This document shows positions 1 through 7,397 of a stretch of 17,531 nt of DNA, piece after piece. The stretch lies in the NCBI GenBank assembly GCA_002362135.1, contig DETO01000031.1:2355-19885 (forward strand). Direction: 5' to 3'. This stretch comes from Ruminococcus sp. UBA3286. GTDB taxonomy: Bacteria > Bacillota > Clostridia > Oscillospirales > Ruminococcaceae. The notes beneath the pieces are model-generated. The model searched no databases and had not been told where the DNA came from. It saw nothing but the letters and a program-made list of their open reading frames with translations. Position 1 is the stretch's first letter. Each line of letters starts with the position of its first letter. Both the position numbers and the translations under genes were made by a program.

Positions 1-68
1 CAAAATATTAATTGTAATTTTATAATTTATGCATAACTTCCAAAATTCCGCCCAATATTTCTACAGTT

Positions 69-80
69 TGACAGTTGTCA
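69..80. promoter_or_regulatory. Short perfect dyad upstream of the cellulase promoter
   Basis: TGACA-GT-TGTCA is a perfect 5+5 inverted repeat with a 2-base centre, 16 bases upstream of the predicted -35 box at 97. Its position fits an activator or repressor site controlling the cellulase gene. No binding protein can be named and the same dyad is not seen before the second GH5 gene, so this is a candidate only. Confidence 0.3.
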
Positions 81-96
81 GATTTCACAAAATATA

Positions 97-125
97 TTGA
101 CGTTTTTTAGAATTCGTGTTAAAAT
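97..125 (+). promoter_or_regulatory. Predicted sigma-A promoter of the first GH5 gene
   Basis: TTGACG at 97-102 and TAAAAT at 120-125 are separated by 17 bases, close to the sigma-A consensus. This would give a leader of about 47 nt before the ATG at 180. A second consensus-like TTGACA lies at 68-73 with a poorly spaced TATATT at 93-98, so a second start is possible but weaker. Confidence 0.6.
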
Positions 126-163
126 TATAATAGCTATGATTGCACTATATAGCGAAATAATTT

Positions 164-171
164 GGGAAGGA
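164..171 (+). promoter_or_regulatory. Shine-Dalgarno that fixes the GH5 start at 180
   Basis: GGGAAGGA ends 8 bases before the ATG at 180. An in-frame TTG at 162 would lengthen the protein by six residues but overlaps this site, so it cannot use it. The ATG at 180 also begins directly with the Lys-rich n-region expected of a signal peptide. Confidence 0.8.
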
Positions 172-179
172 CTACTAAA

Positions 180-2321
180 ATGAAAAAATCAAACATCACA
201 CGCATTTTCAGCGTGGCAGCAGCCGCTGTCTGCATGGTTTCGGGTCTGAGATTCATGCCCGTTTTCGACAGCGCAGACGCCGCCGACGCTATGAATGCCT
301 ACGAGATCACCCAGGACATGAAGATCGGCTGGAATCTCGGAAACTCATTCGACGCAACAGGCGTAGCTGGTCTCGCAGGAGAAACTGCCTGGGGAAATCC
401 CAAGACTACGCAGGAAATGATCAAGGCTGTCAAGGCTAAGGGTTTCAATACCATCAGAATCCCTACTTCATGGTATATGCACCTCGACGCCGATAATAAG
501 ATCGAACCTGAATGGCTCGATCGCGTTCAGGAAGTTATCGACTGGTGCATCGCCGAGGATATGTATGTTATCCTTAATATGCATCACGAAAACTTCATTA
601 ACGTAGACGTTTTCACGGACGATACTCTTAATACCGCCCTCACGAAAGCTACTGCCATCTGGACTCAGCTTTCCGAGAGATTCGCTTCTTATGACCAGCA
701 TCTAGTTTTCGAGGCAATGAACGAAGCCCGTCAGCTGAACAACCCAAATGTTGAACAGTGGGGCAACGGCAGCGAGGATAACGGCTACACATGGAATTAT
801 GTAAATACTCTTAATGAGAATTTCGTAAATATCGTAAGAAATCAGGGTTCGGAAGAAAACAAGAACCGTCTGCTTATGCTCCCCGGCTATTGCGCTTCTT
901 CAAACGTTGCGGCTATAAGAGCAGTTGAAATACCCGAAGATTCGGGAAATGTTGCACTTTCTGTCCATGCTTATCTCCCCTACTTTTTCACCATGGCTAC
1001 CGACGACAAAGCTAACCATGAATTCCCCGGCAAGAGCGGTTGGGGCGAAGATTACGAGGGCGCGCTCAAGCAGTTCTTCGACAGCATGGACACAATTATA
1101 GACGAAAAGAATACTCCTATCGTTATTGGCGAATTCAGCGCGTCTGATTTCGGCAACACAGAAGCACGCGCAAACTGGGCTACTTACTACATCACACAGG
1201 CTAAGAAAGTCGGCATTCCCTGCGTACTCTGGGACAATAACGCTTCTCCCAACGGCACTAATTACACAGGTGAGGAACACGACTACCTCAACAGAAGCAC
1301 CTGCACTTGGTTTGAGCAATCCGAGCCTGTAGTTGATGCTATGATGAAAGTTATCGCCGACGATTCGATTGTTTGGGGTGACAGCAGTGCGCCTACGGTC
1401 AAGCACGACGATATGTCCACGGGCAAATACATCATCGAGGGTTCGCACGATATCGACGCTTCCGTAAAAGACGGCAACTGCACGACGCCTATCGACCTCA
1501 CATGGAAAGATATCGAGGGCAAGGATATCGCTATCAAATACACGGGCGATACTCCCGTTATCGCTTTCACGGACGCTGCATGGGACGGCTGGAAAGAAAT
1601 AGTCGCCTATGATGTTGACAAAAACAAGGGCATCGCTTACTTCTCGGCAGATCAGATAAAGTCGACTTGGGGCGAGGATTCTATCGATACTCTTGCGAAA
1701 TTTTTCGTAAAAACAATGGGCAAGACTACGGTTGAGGGCGTTGCTCTTATTAACGCTTCCGGCGCGATCGTTGATCCTCCTGTAGATACAACTAAGAAAT
1801 ATCCTCTCGATCTTACCAAAAAGCCTGCCAATGAGCCTGTTATCCTTAAATTCAAGGGCGAAGCGGGCGCGTCGCTCAACGGCTGCGTAGGCTATATGGC
1901 TGAAGACTGGATGCAGATCGAATGGGAAGCAACTATCGGTGCAGACGGTACTGCAACAGTTGAGATCAAGGATCTTCCTGCCGACGTCAAGAATGCCGAG
2001 GCGCAGATCTGGTGGAGCAGTGACGAGAATGCTGAAATGACCGAATACACATTCGACAGCGCTCAGACGACCAATCCCACAACTCCTTCCGAAGTTGCCT
2101 ACGGTGACGCTAACTGCGACGGTAAGGTTGAGATCGCGGACGCTACGCTCATTCTCCAGTTCCTCACTAACAAAGACGAATACAGCCTGACCGAACAGGG
2201 CATGAAAAATGCCGATGTTACGGGCGATAATGACGGCGTTACAGCTCAGGACGCGCTCGTTATCCAGCAGATAGACGCAGGAATTTACAAGGTTACCGAT
2301 CTTCCTTTGAAATCTGCATAA
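180..2321 (+). CDS. Secreted GH5 cellulase with two beta-rich modules and a dockerin
   Basis: A 713-residue cellulosomal endo-beta-glucanase. Residues 1-35 form a signal peptide (MKKSN start, hydrophobic core, cleavage near ADA). The GH5 domain covers about 42-395. It shows the MKIGWNLGNSFDA strand, Arg93/IRIP, His135-His136, the acid/base in EAMNEAR (Glu182), SVHAY (His263), the nucleophile in VIGEFS (Glu318) and VLWDN (Trp351). The ETAWGNPKTT segment suggests subfamily GH5_4, by recall only. Two modules follow, about 405-533 and 541-628, rich in Trp and beta-strand patterns. They resemble carbohydrate-binding modules of R. flavefaciens enzymes but I cannot assign a CBM family. A Thr/Pro linker leads to a dockerin (641-713) whose calcium loops start at DANCDGKVEIAD and DVTGDNDGVTAQD. 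The enzyme would be exported and bound to a cohesin-bearing scaffoldin to cut beta-1,4-glucans. Codon choice (many AAG, CTC, ATC) resembles rpsT, which fits high expression. GH5 and dockerin calls are firm; substrate is inferred. Confidence 0.95.
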   Translation: MKKSNITRIFSVAAAAVCMVSGLRFMPVFDSADAADAMNAYEITQDMKIGWNLGNSFDATGVAGLAGETAWGNPKTTQEMIKAVKAKGFNTIRIPTSWYMHLDADNKIEPEWLDRVQEVIDWCIAEDMYVILNMHHENFINVDVFTDDTLNTALTKATAIWTQLSERFASYDQHLVFEAMNEARQLNNPNVEQWGNGSEDNGYTWNYVNTLNENFVNIVRNQGSEENKNRLLMLPGYCASSNVAAIRAVEIPEDSGNVALSVHAYLPYFFTMATDDKANHEFPGKSGWGEDYEGALKQFFDSMDTIIDEKNTPIVIGEFSASDFGNTEARANWATYYITQAKKVGIPCVLWDNNASPNGTNYTGEEHDYLNRSTCTWFEQSEPVVDAMMKVIADDSIVWGDSSAPTVKHDDMSTGKYIIEGSHDIDASVKDGNCTTPIDLTWKDIEGKDIAIKYTGDTPVIAFTDAAWDGWKEIVAYDVDKNKGIAYFSADQIKSTWGEDSIDTLAKFFVKTMGKTTVEGVALINASGAIVDPPVDTTKKYPLDLTKKPANEPVILKFKGEAGASLNGCVGYMAEDWMQIEWEATIGADGTATVEIKDLPADVKNAEAQIWWSSDENAEMTEYTFDSAQTTNPTTPSEVAYGDANCDGKVEIADATLILQFLTNKDEYSLTEQGMKNADVTGDNDGVTAQDALVIQQIDAGIYKVTDLPLKSA

Positions 2322-2351
2322 TATATCAAATAAAATATTGAATATATTTTT

Positions 2352-2386
2352 AAACATCTCCCGAAATTTTTCGGGAGATGTTTTTT
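2352..2386 (+). terminator. Rho-independent terminator after the GH5 gene
   Basis: ACATCTCCCGA (2354-2364) pairs with TCGGGAGATGT (2371-2381) around a short AT loop and runs into six T residues. It lies 30 bases after the stop codon and separates the cellulase gene from feoB. Confidence 0.92.
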
Positions 2387-2390
2387 CATT

Positions 2391-2419
2391 TTATCAACTT
2401 TTACGACATACAATAGAAT
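2391..2419 (+). promoter_or_regulatory. Possible feoB promoter
   Basis: TTATCA at 2391-2396 and TAGAAT at 2414-2419 are 17 bases apart. They match the consensus at 4/6 and 5/6 and sit between the terminator and the feoB ribosome binding site. No Fur-like box is obvious. Confidence 0.4.
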
Positions 2420-2443
2420 AAATTCTACAATCAGGAGATAATT

Positions 2444-4315
2444 ATGAACGAACATTTTACCATAGCTCTGGCAGGCTGCCCGAACGTTGGGAAATCGACG
2501 GTATTTAACGCGCTGACGGGCATGAAGCAGCACACGGGAAACTGGGCAGGCAAGACGGTCTCGTGCGCGGAGGGCTGCTTTCAATATGGCGATAAGCAAT
2601 TCACGCTTGCCGATATTCCCGGAATGTACTCTCTTTATGCCAATTCCGCCGAAGAAGCCGCCGCGAGAGATTTCATCTGCTCCGAAAACGCGGACGCCGC
2701 CATTGTCGTATGCGACGCTTCATGTCTGGAACGCAATCTTTATCTCGTCCTGCAAATAATGGAGATAATTCCGCGTACGCTGGTATGCGTGAATCTTGTT
2801 GATGAAGCTGAAAAAAAGGGCATTCACATCGACGGCGAAAAGCTTCGGGAACTGCTCGGCGTACCTGTTGTGCTTACATCGGCGCGCAGTAAAGTCGGTC
2901 TTGACGATCTTTGTCGTGAACTGAACGATCTCGTATCGTCCGAATCCTCTCCGCAGCCGACGGAGACAGAAATCCCCGAAAATATTGACGATGAAGATAA
3001 ACGGCGTGAAACACTTATCGATATTTTATCCCGAAAAGCCGCCGAAATCGCCGCCGAAGCCGTCACCTGCGATTCCGCCGAACCGCATAGGCGCGACAGG
3101 ATTCTTGACAGATTATTCGTCAGCCCAAAGTCGGGAATACCTATAATGCTGCTTCTTTTCGGGCTTATCATGTGGATAACCATTGTGGGCGCAAATTATC
3201 CCTCCGAACTGCTTAGCCGCGGACTTTTTTCGCTTGGCGATCTTCTGTCCGAATCCCTGCTGAAAATCGGCGCGCCCCAATGGGTGGAGGGAATCCTGAT
3301 ACAAGGCGTTTATAAAGTTTCTGCATGGGTCATCTCGGTAATGCTGCCGCCTATGGCGATATTTTTTCCGCTGTTCACGCTGCTTGAAGATTTCGGCTAT
3401 CTGCCGCGGCTTGCATTCAATCTGGACAGATGCTTCAAATGCGCGGGAGCCTGCGGAAAACAGGCGATAACCATGGCTATGGGACTTGGCTGCAACGCCT
3501 GCGGAGTTACGGGCTGTCGAATTATAGATTCGCCACGTGAAAGAATGATAGCCATAATCACCAACAATTTCATTCCGTGCAACGGCAGATTTCCCACAAT
3601 AATAGCCATTATAGCCATGTTTTTCATTACCGTGGGCGGCGCGGCTGGAGGAATGATTTCCGCGGCAATACTTCTTACTGTCATTCTCGTCGGCGTACTG
3701 ATAACGCTGCTGACGTCGTTTCTGCTGTCGAAAACCCTGCTAAAAGGTCATGCGGCTTCATATACGCTGGAACTTCCGCCGTATCGCGCGCCGCAAATCG
3801 GAAAAGTGCTTATCCGTTCGCTGCTGGACAGAACTGTATTCGTGCTTGCCCGTGCCTGTACAGCCGCGATACCATGCGGAATGATTATCTGGATCCTCGC
3901 CAATATCCACATAAACGACGTAAGCATTTTGTCTATGACGGCTGATTTTCTCGAACCGCTTGGCAATCTCATGGGGCTGGACGGAGTTATAATCATGGCG
4001 TTTATACTCGGATTTCCTGCAAACGAAATTGTAGTACCAATAATACTTATGACATATCTTTCTCAAGGAAGTCTCATTGAAATAAGCGACAGGGCGGCGT
4101 TGTCGGAAATTCTCACGGCTCACGGCTGGACGCTGAAAACCGCCGTCTGCATGGTGATATTCACACTTTTTCACTTTCCGTGCGCAACTACCTGCATGAC
4201 TATACGCAAAGAAACGGGCAGCCTGAAATGGACGGCAGTAAGCTTTCTGCTGCCTACTCTGATCGGAATTATCCTTTGCGTTACCGCGAATTTTATGTTT
4301 AGTGTTTTTACTTAA
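2444..4315 (+). CDS. feoB: Ferrous iron transporter FeoB (Cys-rich Clostridia-type)
   Basis: A 623-residue Fe2+ uptake protein with a cytosolic GTPase domain followed by a membrane domain. G-protein motifs are present in order: G1 GCPNVGKST (11-19), G3 DIPG (57-60), G4 NLVD (117-120), G5 TSA (145-147). A charged spacer runs to about residue 225, then multiple membrane helices begin near 231. The FeoB hallmark LLEDFGYLPR (313-322) and the Gate-type segment ending IPCNGRFP (377-384) are intact. Seven Cys lie between 330 and 379 (330, 333, 337, 350, 353, 358, 379), and two more near the C-terminus in PCATTC. No feoA or feoC lies beside it, so it appears to act as a stand-alone transporter. AGGAG at 2433-2437 is six bases before the ATG. 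Family assignment is firm. The exact metal is not proven, because some FeoB subfamilies may carry other divalent ions. Confidence 0.93.
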   Translation: MNEHFTIALAGCPNVGKSTVFNALTGMKQHTGNWAGKTVSCAEGCFQYGDKQFTLADIPGMYSLYANSAEEAAARDFICSENADAAIVVCDASCLERNLYLVLQIMEIIPRTLVCVNLVDEAEKKGIHIDGEKLRELLGVPVVLTSARSKVGLDDLCRELNDLVSSESSPQPTETEIPENIDDEDKRRETLIDILSRKAAEIAAEAVTCDSAEPHRRDRILDRLFVSPKSGIPIMLLLFGLIMWITIVGANYPSELLSRGLFSLGDLLSESLLKIGAPQWVEGILIQGVYKVSAWVISVMLPPMAIFFPLFTLLEDFGYLPRLAFNLDRCFKCAGACGKQAITMAMGLGCNACGVTGCRIIDSPRERMIAIITNNFIPCNGRFPTIIAIIAMFFITVGGAAGGMISAAILLTVILVGVLITLLTSFLLSKTLLKGHAASYTLELPPYRAPQIGKVLIRSLLDRTVFVLARACTAAIPCGMIIWILANIHINDVSILSMTADFLEPLGNLMGLDGVIIMAFILGFPANEIVVPIILMTYLSQGSLIEISDRAALSEILTAHGWTLKTAVCMVIFTLFHFPCATTCMTIRKETGSLKWTAVSFLLPTLIGIILCVTANFMFSVFT

Positions 4316-4403
4316 TATATGAATAATTATTTTATTCTGCGACATTATCAAGAGAATCTGTTCACTTGAACGCCTGTATAAGAATACATTTCTTAATGAT
4401 TCA

Positions 4404-4528
4404 TGTCAAATTTATTCTGTACCCACAAGGGGTACAGAATAAATTTAATATCGGGATTCATAAGGGACTGCGTCCCTTATGCAGGGGGTGCAGGGGGACA
4501 GCGTCCCCTTGCATAATACCGCACAAGT
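4404..4528 (+). repeat. Structured intergenic repeat, copy A (inverted relative to copy B)
   Basis: This 125-nt element fills most of the gap between feoB and the P-type ATPase. In order it holds a perfect 17-bp hairpin (4408-4424 with 4430-4446), a smaller hairpin AAGGGAC-tgc-GTCCCTT (around 4462-4477), and a G-rich block whose GGGGAC/GTCCCC arms (about 4494-4507) form a third stem. The reverse complement of 7200-7322 matches it almost base for base. The long hairpin has no T-run after it, so it is not a typical terminator. No coding capacity is seen. Confidence 0.85.
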
Positions 4529-4564
4529 AAAATAAATTTTTCGTACATATCAAGGAGTGATAAT

Positions 4565-7192
4565 ATGATTGGCATTACCGAAAAGGAAGCCGCCGAAAAG
4601 CTGAAATCCGACGGCGCAAACGTTCTGGAGGACAAGAAAAAGACTAATCCTGCGAAAATTTTTATAGGGCAATTCCGCGACGTCATGGTCATGATACTTT
4701 TGGCAGCCACGGTCATTTCCGTTCTTCTCGGGGAAGTCAGCGACGCCGTCTCGATAATTCTGATAGTCCTGCTGAACGCTGTTCTGGGATTTATTCAGGA
4801 ATACCGCACCGAACATACTCTTGAGGCCCTGCGTTCAATGGCTGCTCCTACCGCAAAATGTTACCGTGACGGCAAATTAAAAGAAATAGAAGCCGCTGCT
4901 CTTGTTGTTGACGACGTTGTTGAAATTGAAGCAGGCGACCGAATACCTGCGGACTGCGTTCTTCTCAACGCTTACGGATTTTTCGCCGACGAATCCATAC
5001 TTACGGGCGAATCCGAAGCCGCCGCAAAAAAAGTCGGTCTTACAAACGATTCCGACAACAGCATTAATAAGCCGAATATTATTTACTGCGGAACTTCCGC
5101 AACAAAAGGAAGCTGCCGCGCCAAAGTTATCGCCACGGGAAAGCGCACCCAAATGGGACGAATCTCCGAACTGCTTGCCGATATTGACAAGGAAATGACT
5201 CCCCTGCAAAAACGTTTAGCAGAACTTGGCAAGATAGTCGCGATAATCTGCCTGATCGTATGCGTTGCAGTCTTTGTGGCAGGCGTTTTAAGGGGCGAGG
5301 AAGTTTTCTCCATGCTCATGACGGGAATCACTATCGCTATAGCGGCTATTCCGGAGGGACTTCCTGCGACAGTTACGATAGCTCTTGCGTTGGCAGTAAA
5401 TCGAATGCTGAAACAAAAAGCGCTGGTAAATAAGCTGCACAGCGTTGAAACTCTCGGCTGCACGTCGGTCATCTGCTCCGACAAAACAGGCACTATCACA
5501 GAAAATAAAATGACGGTCACGGAGCTTTCAACTACTGACAACAGCTTTTATTTCAGCGGCATGGGCTATAAAATAAGCGGCGGAATAACTATGGGCAATG
5601 AGAATATCGCCGTTAATCCCAAAAATGAGACCGCGCTTACCGAAACGCTGAAATGCGGCGTTATATGCTCAACTGCAACCATTACCAGCGATGGCACGAC
5701 AAGCAGCAGAAGGCGCGGCGCGCTTTCAGGAAAGGGCGAATGGACTGTTACGGGCGATCCTACGGAAGTAGCGCTGCTTATCGCTGCGGCAAAAGCAGGA
5801 ATAACTTCGGAAAAGCTGAATATCAAAAAGCTGCGCGAATATCCTTTCGACAGTGAAACGCGGTTTATGGCGGTTTTCTGCGCCGAACGCTCCGAAAAAC
5901 GTATGTATTTCAAGGGCGCGGAAGAAGTTATCCTCCCCCGCTGTTCGCAGTATATCGACGAAAAGGGCAGTTTCCGACCGCTCACTCCGACTATCCGCAG
6001 GAAAATTTCCGAACGCGTTATTGAAATGTCCGACAAGGCTCTGCGAGTTCTTGCCCTTGCATACTGCGTTACCGAAAATTTCGACCCCGAACGCGGCGGT
6101 CTGGTCTTTCTCGGAATCGCAGGAATGCTCGATCCGCCCCGCGACGAAGCCCGTACCGCTATCAGGAAATGCTCCGCCGCCTCGGTAAAAACTGTCATGA
6201 TCACGGGCGATCATAAAAATACGGCGGTCGCGATTGCAAAAAAGGCAGGCTTGCTGAAAAACGGAAAAGCCATGACAGGCGCGGAACTTGATAAGCTTAC
6301 CGATCAGCAGCTTGACCGCTGTATAAATAATTACACCGTTTTTGCGCGCGTTGAGCCTGTACATAAGCTGCGTATCGTCAGAAGTTTCAAACGCCGCGGC
6401 GAAATAGTTACCATGACGGGCGACGGCGTAAACGACGCTCCTGCGATTAAAGAAGCCGACGTTGGTGTAGCAATGGGAGTCAGCGGCACGGACGTTACCA
6501 AGCAAGCCGCCGATGTTGTCCTGCTCGACGATAATCTCGCGACCCTTGTCGGAGCAGTTGAACAGGGACGCTGCGTTTATGCCAATATACGGAAGTTTGT
6601 GCGCTATCTTCTTTCATGCAACATCGGCGAGGTTCTCACCATGTTTCTTGGAATTCTCATGGGAATGCCGATAGTGCTTCTTCCCGTGCAGATTTTGCTG
6701 GTCAATCTCGTTACGGACGGACTTCCTGCCATCGCGCTCGGACTTGAGCCGCCCGAAGACGATATCATGTCCCACCCTCCGCGCAGTTCCTCCGAAGGCT
6801 TTTTTGCCGGCGGATTAATGAGCAAAATAATCATTCGCGGCATTCTTATCGGACTTTCCACACTCGCTTCATTCACAGTCATAACTCACATGGGCGGGAG
6901 TATCGCCGCCGCACGTACCGCAGCATTGATAACTCTCGTAGTTTCGCAGCTTATCCATGTTTTTGAATGCAAATCCGAAAGACGGTCAATTTTCAGAATA
7001 AAGCTTTTCAGCAATGTCAAGCTTATTCTTGCCACAGCAGTTTCGGCAGCCGCTCTCGCAGCCGCGATAATGATTCCGCAACTCCGCGAAGTATTCAAAA
7101 CAGTTCCACTCACTTCCCAGCAGCTTCTTGCTTCATTCGGAATAAGCGTGGCTGTTCCCCTGATAAGCGGGATTTTCGGGAATAAAAAGTGA
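4565..7192 (+). CDS. Calcium-transporting P-type ATPase (P2A, SERCA/PMR1-like)
   Basis: An 875-residue ion pump in the cytoplasmic membrane, probably extruding Ca2+ at the cost of ATP. It begins with a cation-ATPase N-terminal segment. Then come TGES (147-150) of the actuator domain, PEGLP in M4 (263-267), the phosphorylated Asp306 in SDKTGT, KGA (450-452) in the nucleotide domain, and the hinge MTGDGVNDAP (617-626). Ion-site residues of the SERCA type are visible: Glu264 in M4, Asn686 and Glu689 in M5, Asn714, Thr717 and Asp718 in M6. In M8 (about 785-800) I see no Glu at the place of SERCA Glu908; the segment reads VVSQLIHVF. This would fit transport of one Ca2+ per cycle, as known for bacterial homologues. 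AGGAG at 4553-4557 is seven bases before the ATG. The gene is bracketed by inverted copies of a structured repeat. The family is firm. Ca2+ over Mn2+ is inference. Confidence 0.92.
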   Translation: MIGITEKEAAEKLKSDGANVLEDKKKTNPAKIFIGQFRDVMVMILLAATVISVLLGEVSDAVSIILIVLLNAVLGFIQEYRTEHTLEALRSMAAPTAKCYRDGKLKEIEAAALVVDDVVEIEAGDRIPADCVLLNAYGFFADESILTGESEAAAKKVGLTNDSDNSINKPNIIYCGTSATKGSCRAKVIATGKRTQMGRISELLADIDKEMTPLQKRLAELGKIVAIICLIVCVAVFVAGVLRGEEVFSMLMTGITIAIAAIPEGLPATVTIALALAVNRMLKQKALVNKLHSVETLGCTSVICSDKTGTITENKMTVTELSTTDNSFYFSGMGYKISGGITMGNENIAVNPKNETALTETLKCGVICSTATITSDGTTSSRRRGALSGKGEWTVTGDPTEVALLIAAAKAGITSEKLNIKKLREYPFDSETRFMAVFCAERSEKRMYFKGAEEVILPRCSQYIDEKGSFRPLTPTIRRKISERVIEMSDKALRVLALAYCVTENFDPERGGLVFLGIAGMLDPPRDEARTAIRKCSAASVKTVMITGDHKNTAVAIAKKAGLLKNGKAMTGAELDKLTDQQLDRCINNYTVFARVEPVHKLRIVRSFKRRGEIVTMTGDGVNDAPAIKEADVGVAMGVSGTDVTKQAADVVLLDDNLATLVGAVEQGRCVYANIRKFVRYLLSCNIGEVLTMFLGILMGMPIVLLPVQILLVNLVTDGLPAIALGLEPPEDDIMSHPPRSSSEGFFAGGLMSKIIIRGILIGLSTLASFTVITHMGGSIAAARTAALITLVVSQLIHVFECKSERRSIFRIKLFSNVKLILATAVSAAALAAAIMIPQLREVFKTVPLTSQQLLASFGISVAVPLISGIFGNKK

Positions 7193-7199
7193 AAATTTA

Positions 7200-7322
7200 A
7201 CTTGTGCGGGATTATGCAAGGGGACGCTGTCCCCCTGCACCCCCTGCATAAGGGACCCAGTCCCTTATGAATCCCAATATTAAATTCGCTCTGTACCCGA
7301 TGGGTACAGAGCGAATTTGACA
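7200..7322 (-). repeat. Structured intergenic repeat, copy B (reverse complement of copy A)
   Basis: This 123-nt copy starts seven bases after the ATPase stop codon and lies in inverted orientation to 4404-4528. Its 17-bp hairpin (7282-7298 with 7302-7318) is also perfect. It differs from copy A at three consecutive base pairs, each changed on both arms so that pairing is kept, and it has a shorter loop (GAT). The other differences from copy A are a few single bases. It lies in the gap shared with the 3' end of the convergent gpr gene. The remaining stretch 7323-7397 shows nothing I can call. Confidence 0.85.
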
Positions 7323-7397
7323 GGGATGATAGGGATTGAGACTTAGACAGAGAGAGTTCAAAGGAATAGTTTCCCTGATAATGCCGAACAGTAAGAT

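Noticed and set aside
162..179. TTG start giving a six-residue N-terminal extension of the first GH5 protein
   Set aside because: The TTG overlaps the Shine-Dalgarno sequence, and the ATG at 180 is properly spaced and starts the signal peptide directly.
900..2357. Long minus-strand reading frame (485 codons) opposite the GH5 gene
   Set aside because: It is antisense to a clear cellulase, runs through the dockerin and terminator, has no recognisable domain and no ribosome binding site. It reflects codon bias of the real gene.
2387..2443. Iron or Fur-type regulatory site before feoB
   Set aside because: The short gap shows no convincing Fur-like palindrome.
4404..7322. Insertion sequence or composite transposon around the ATPase
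   Set aside because: The inverted repeats contain no transposase, and no target-site duplication is evident in the flanks. Only the repeat pair itself can be supported.
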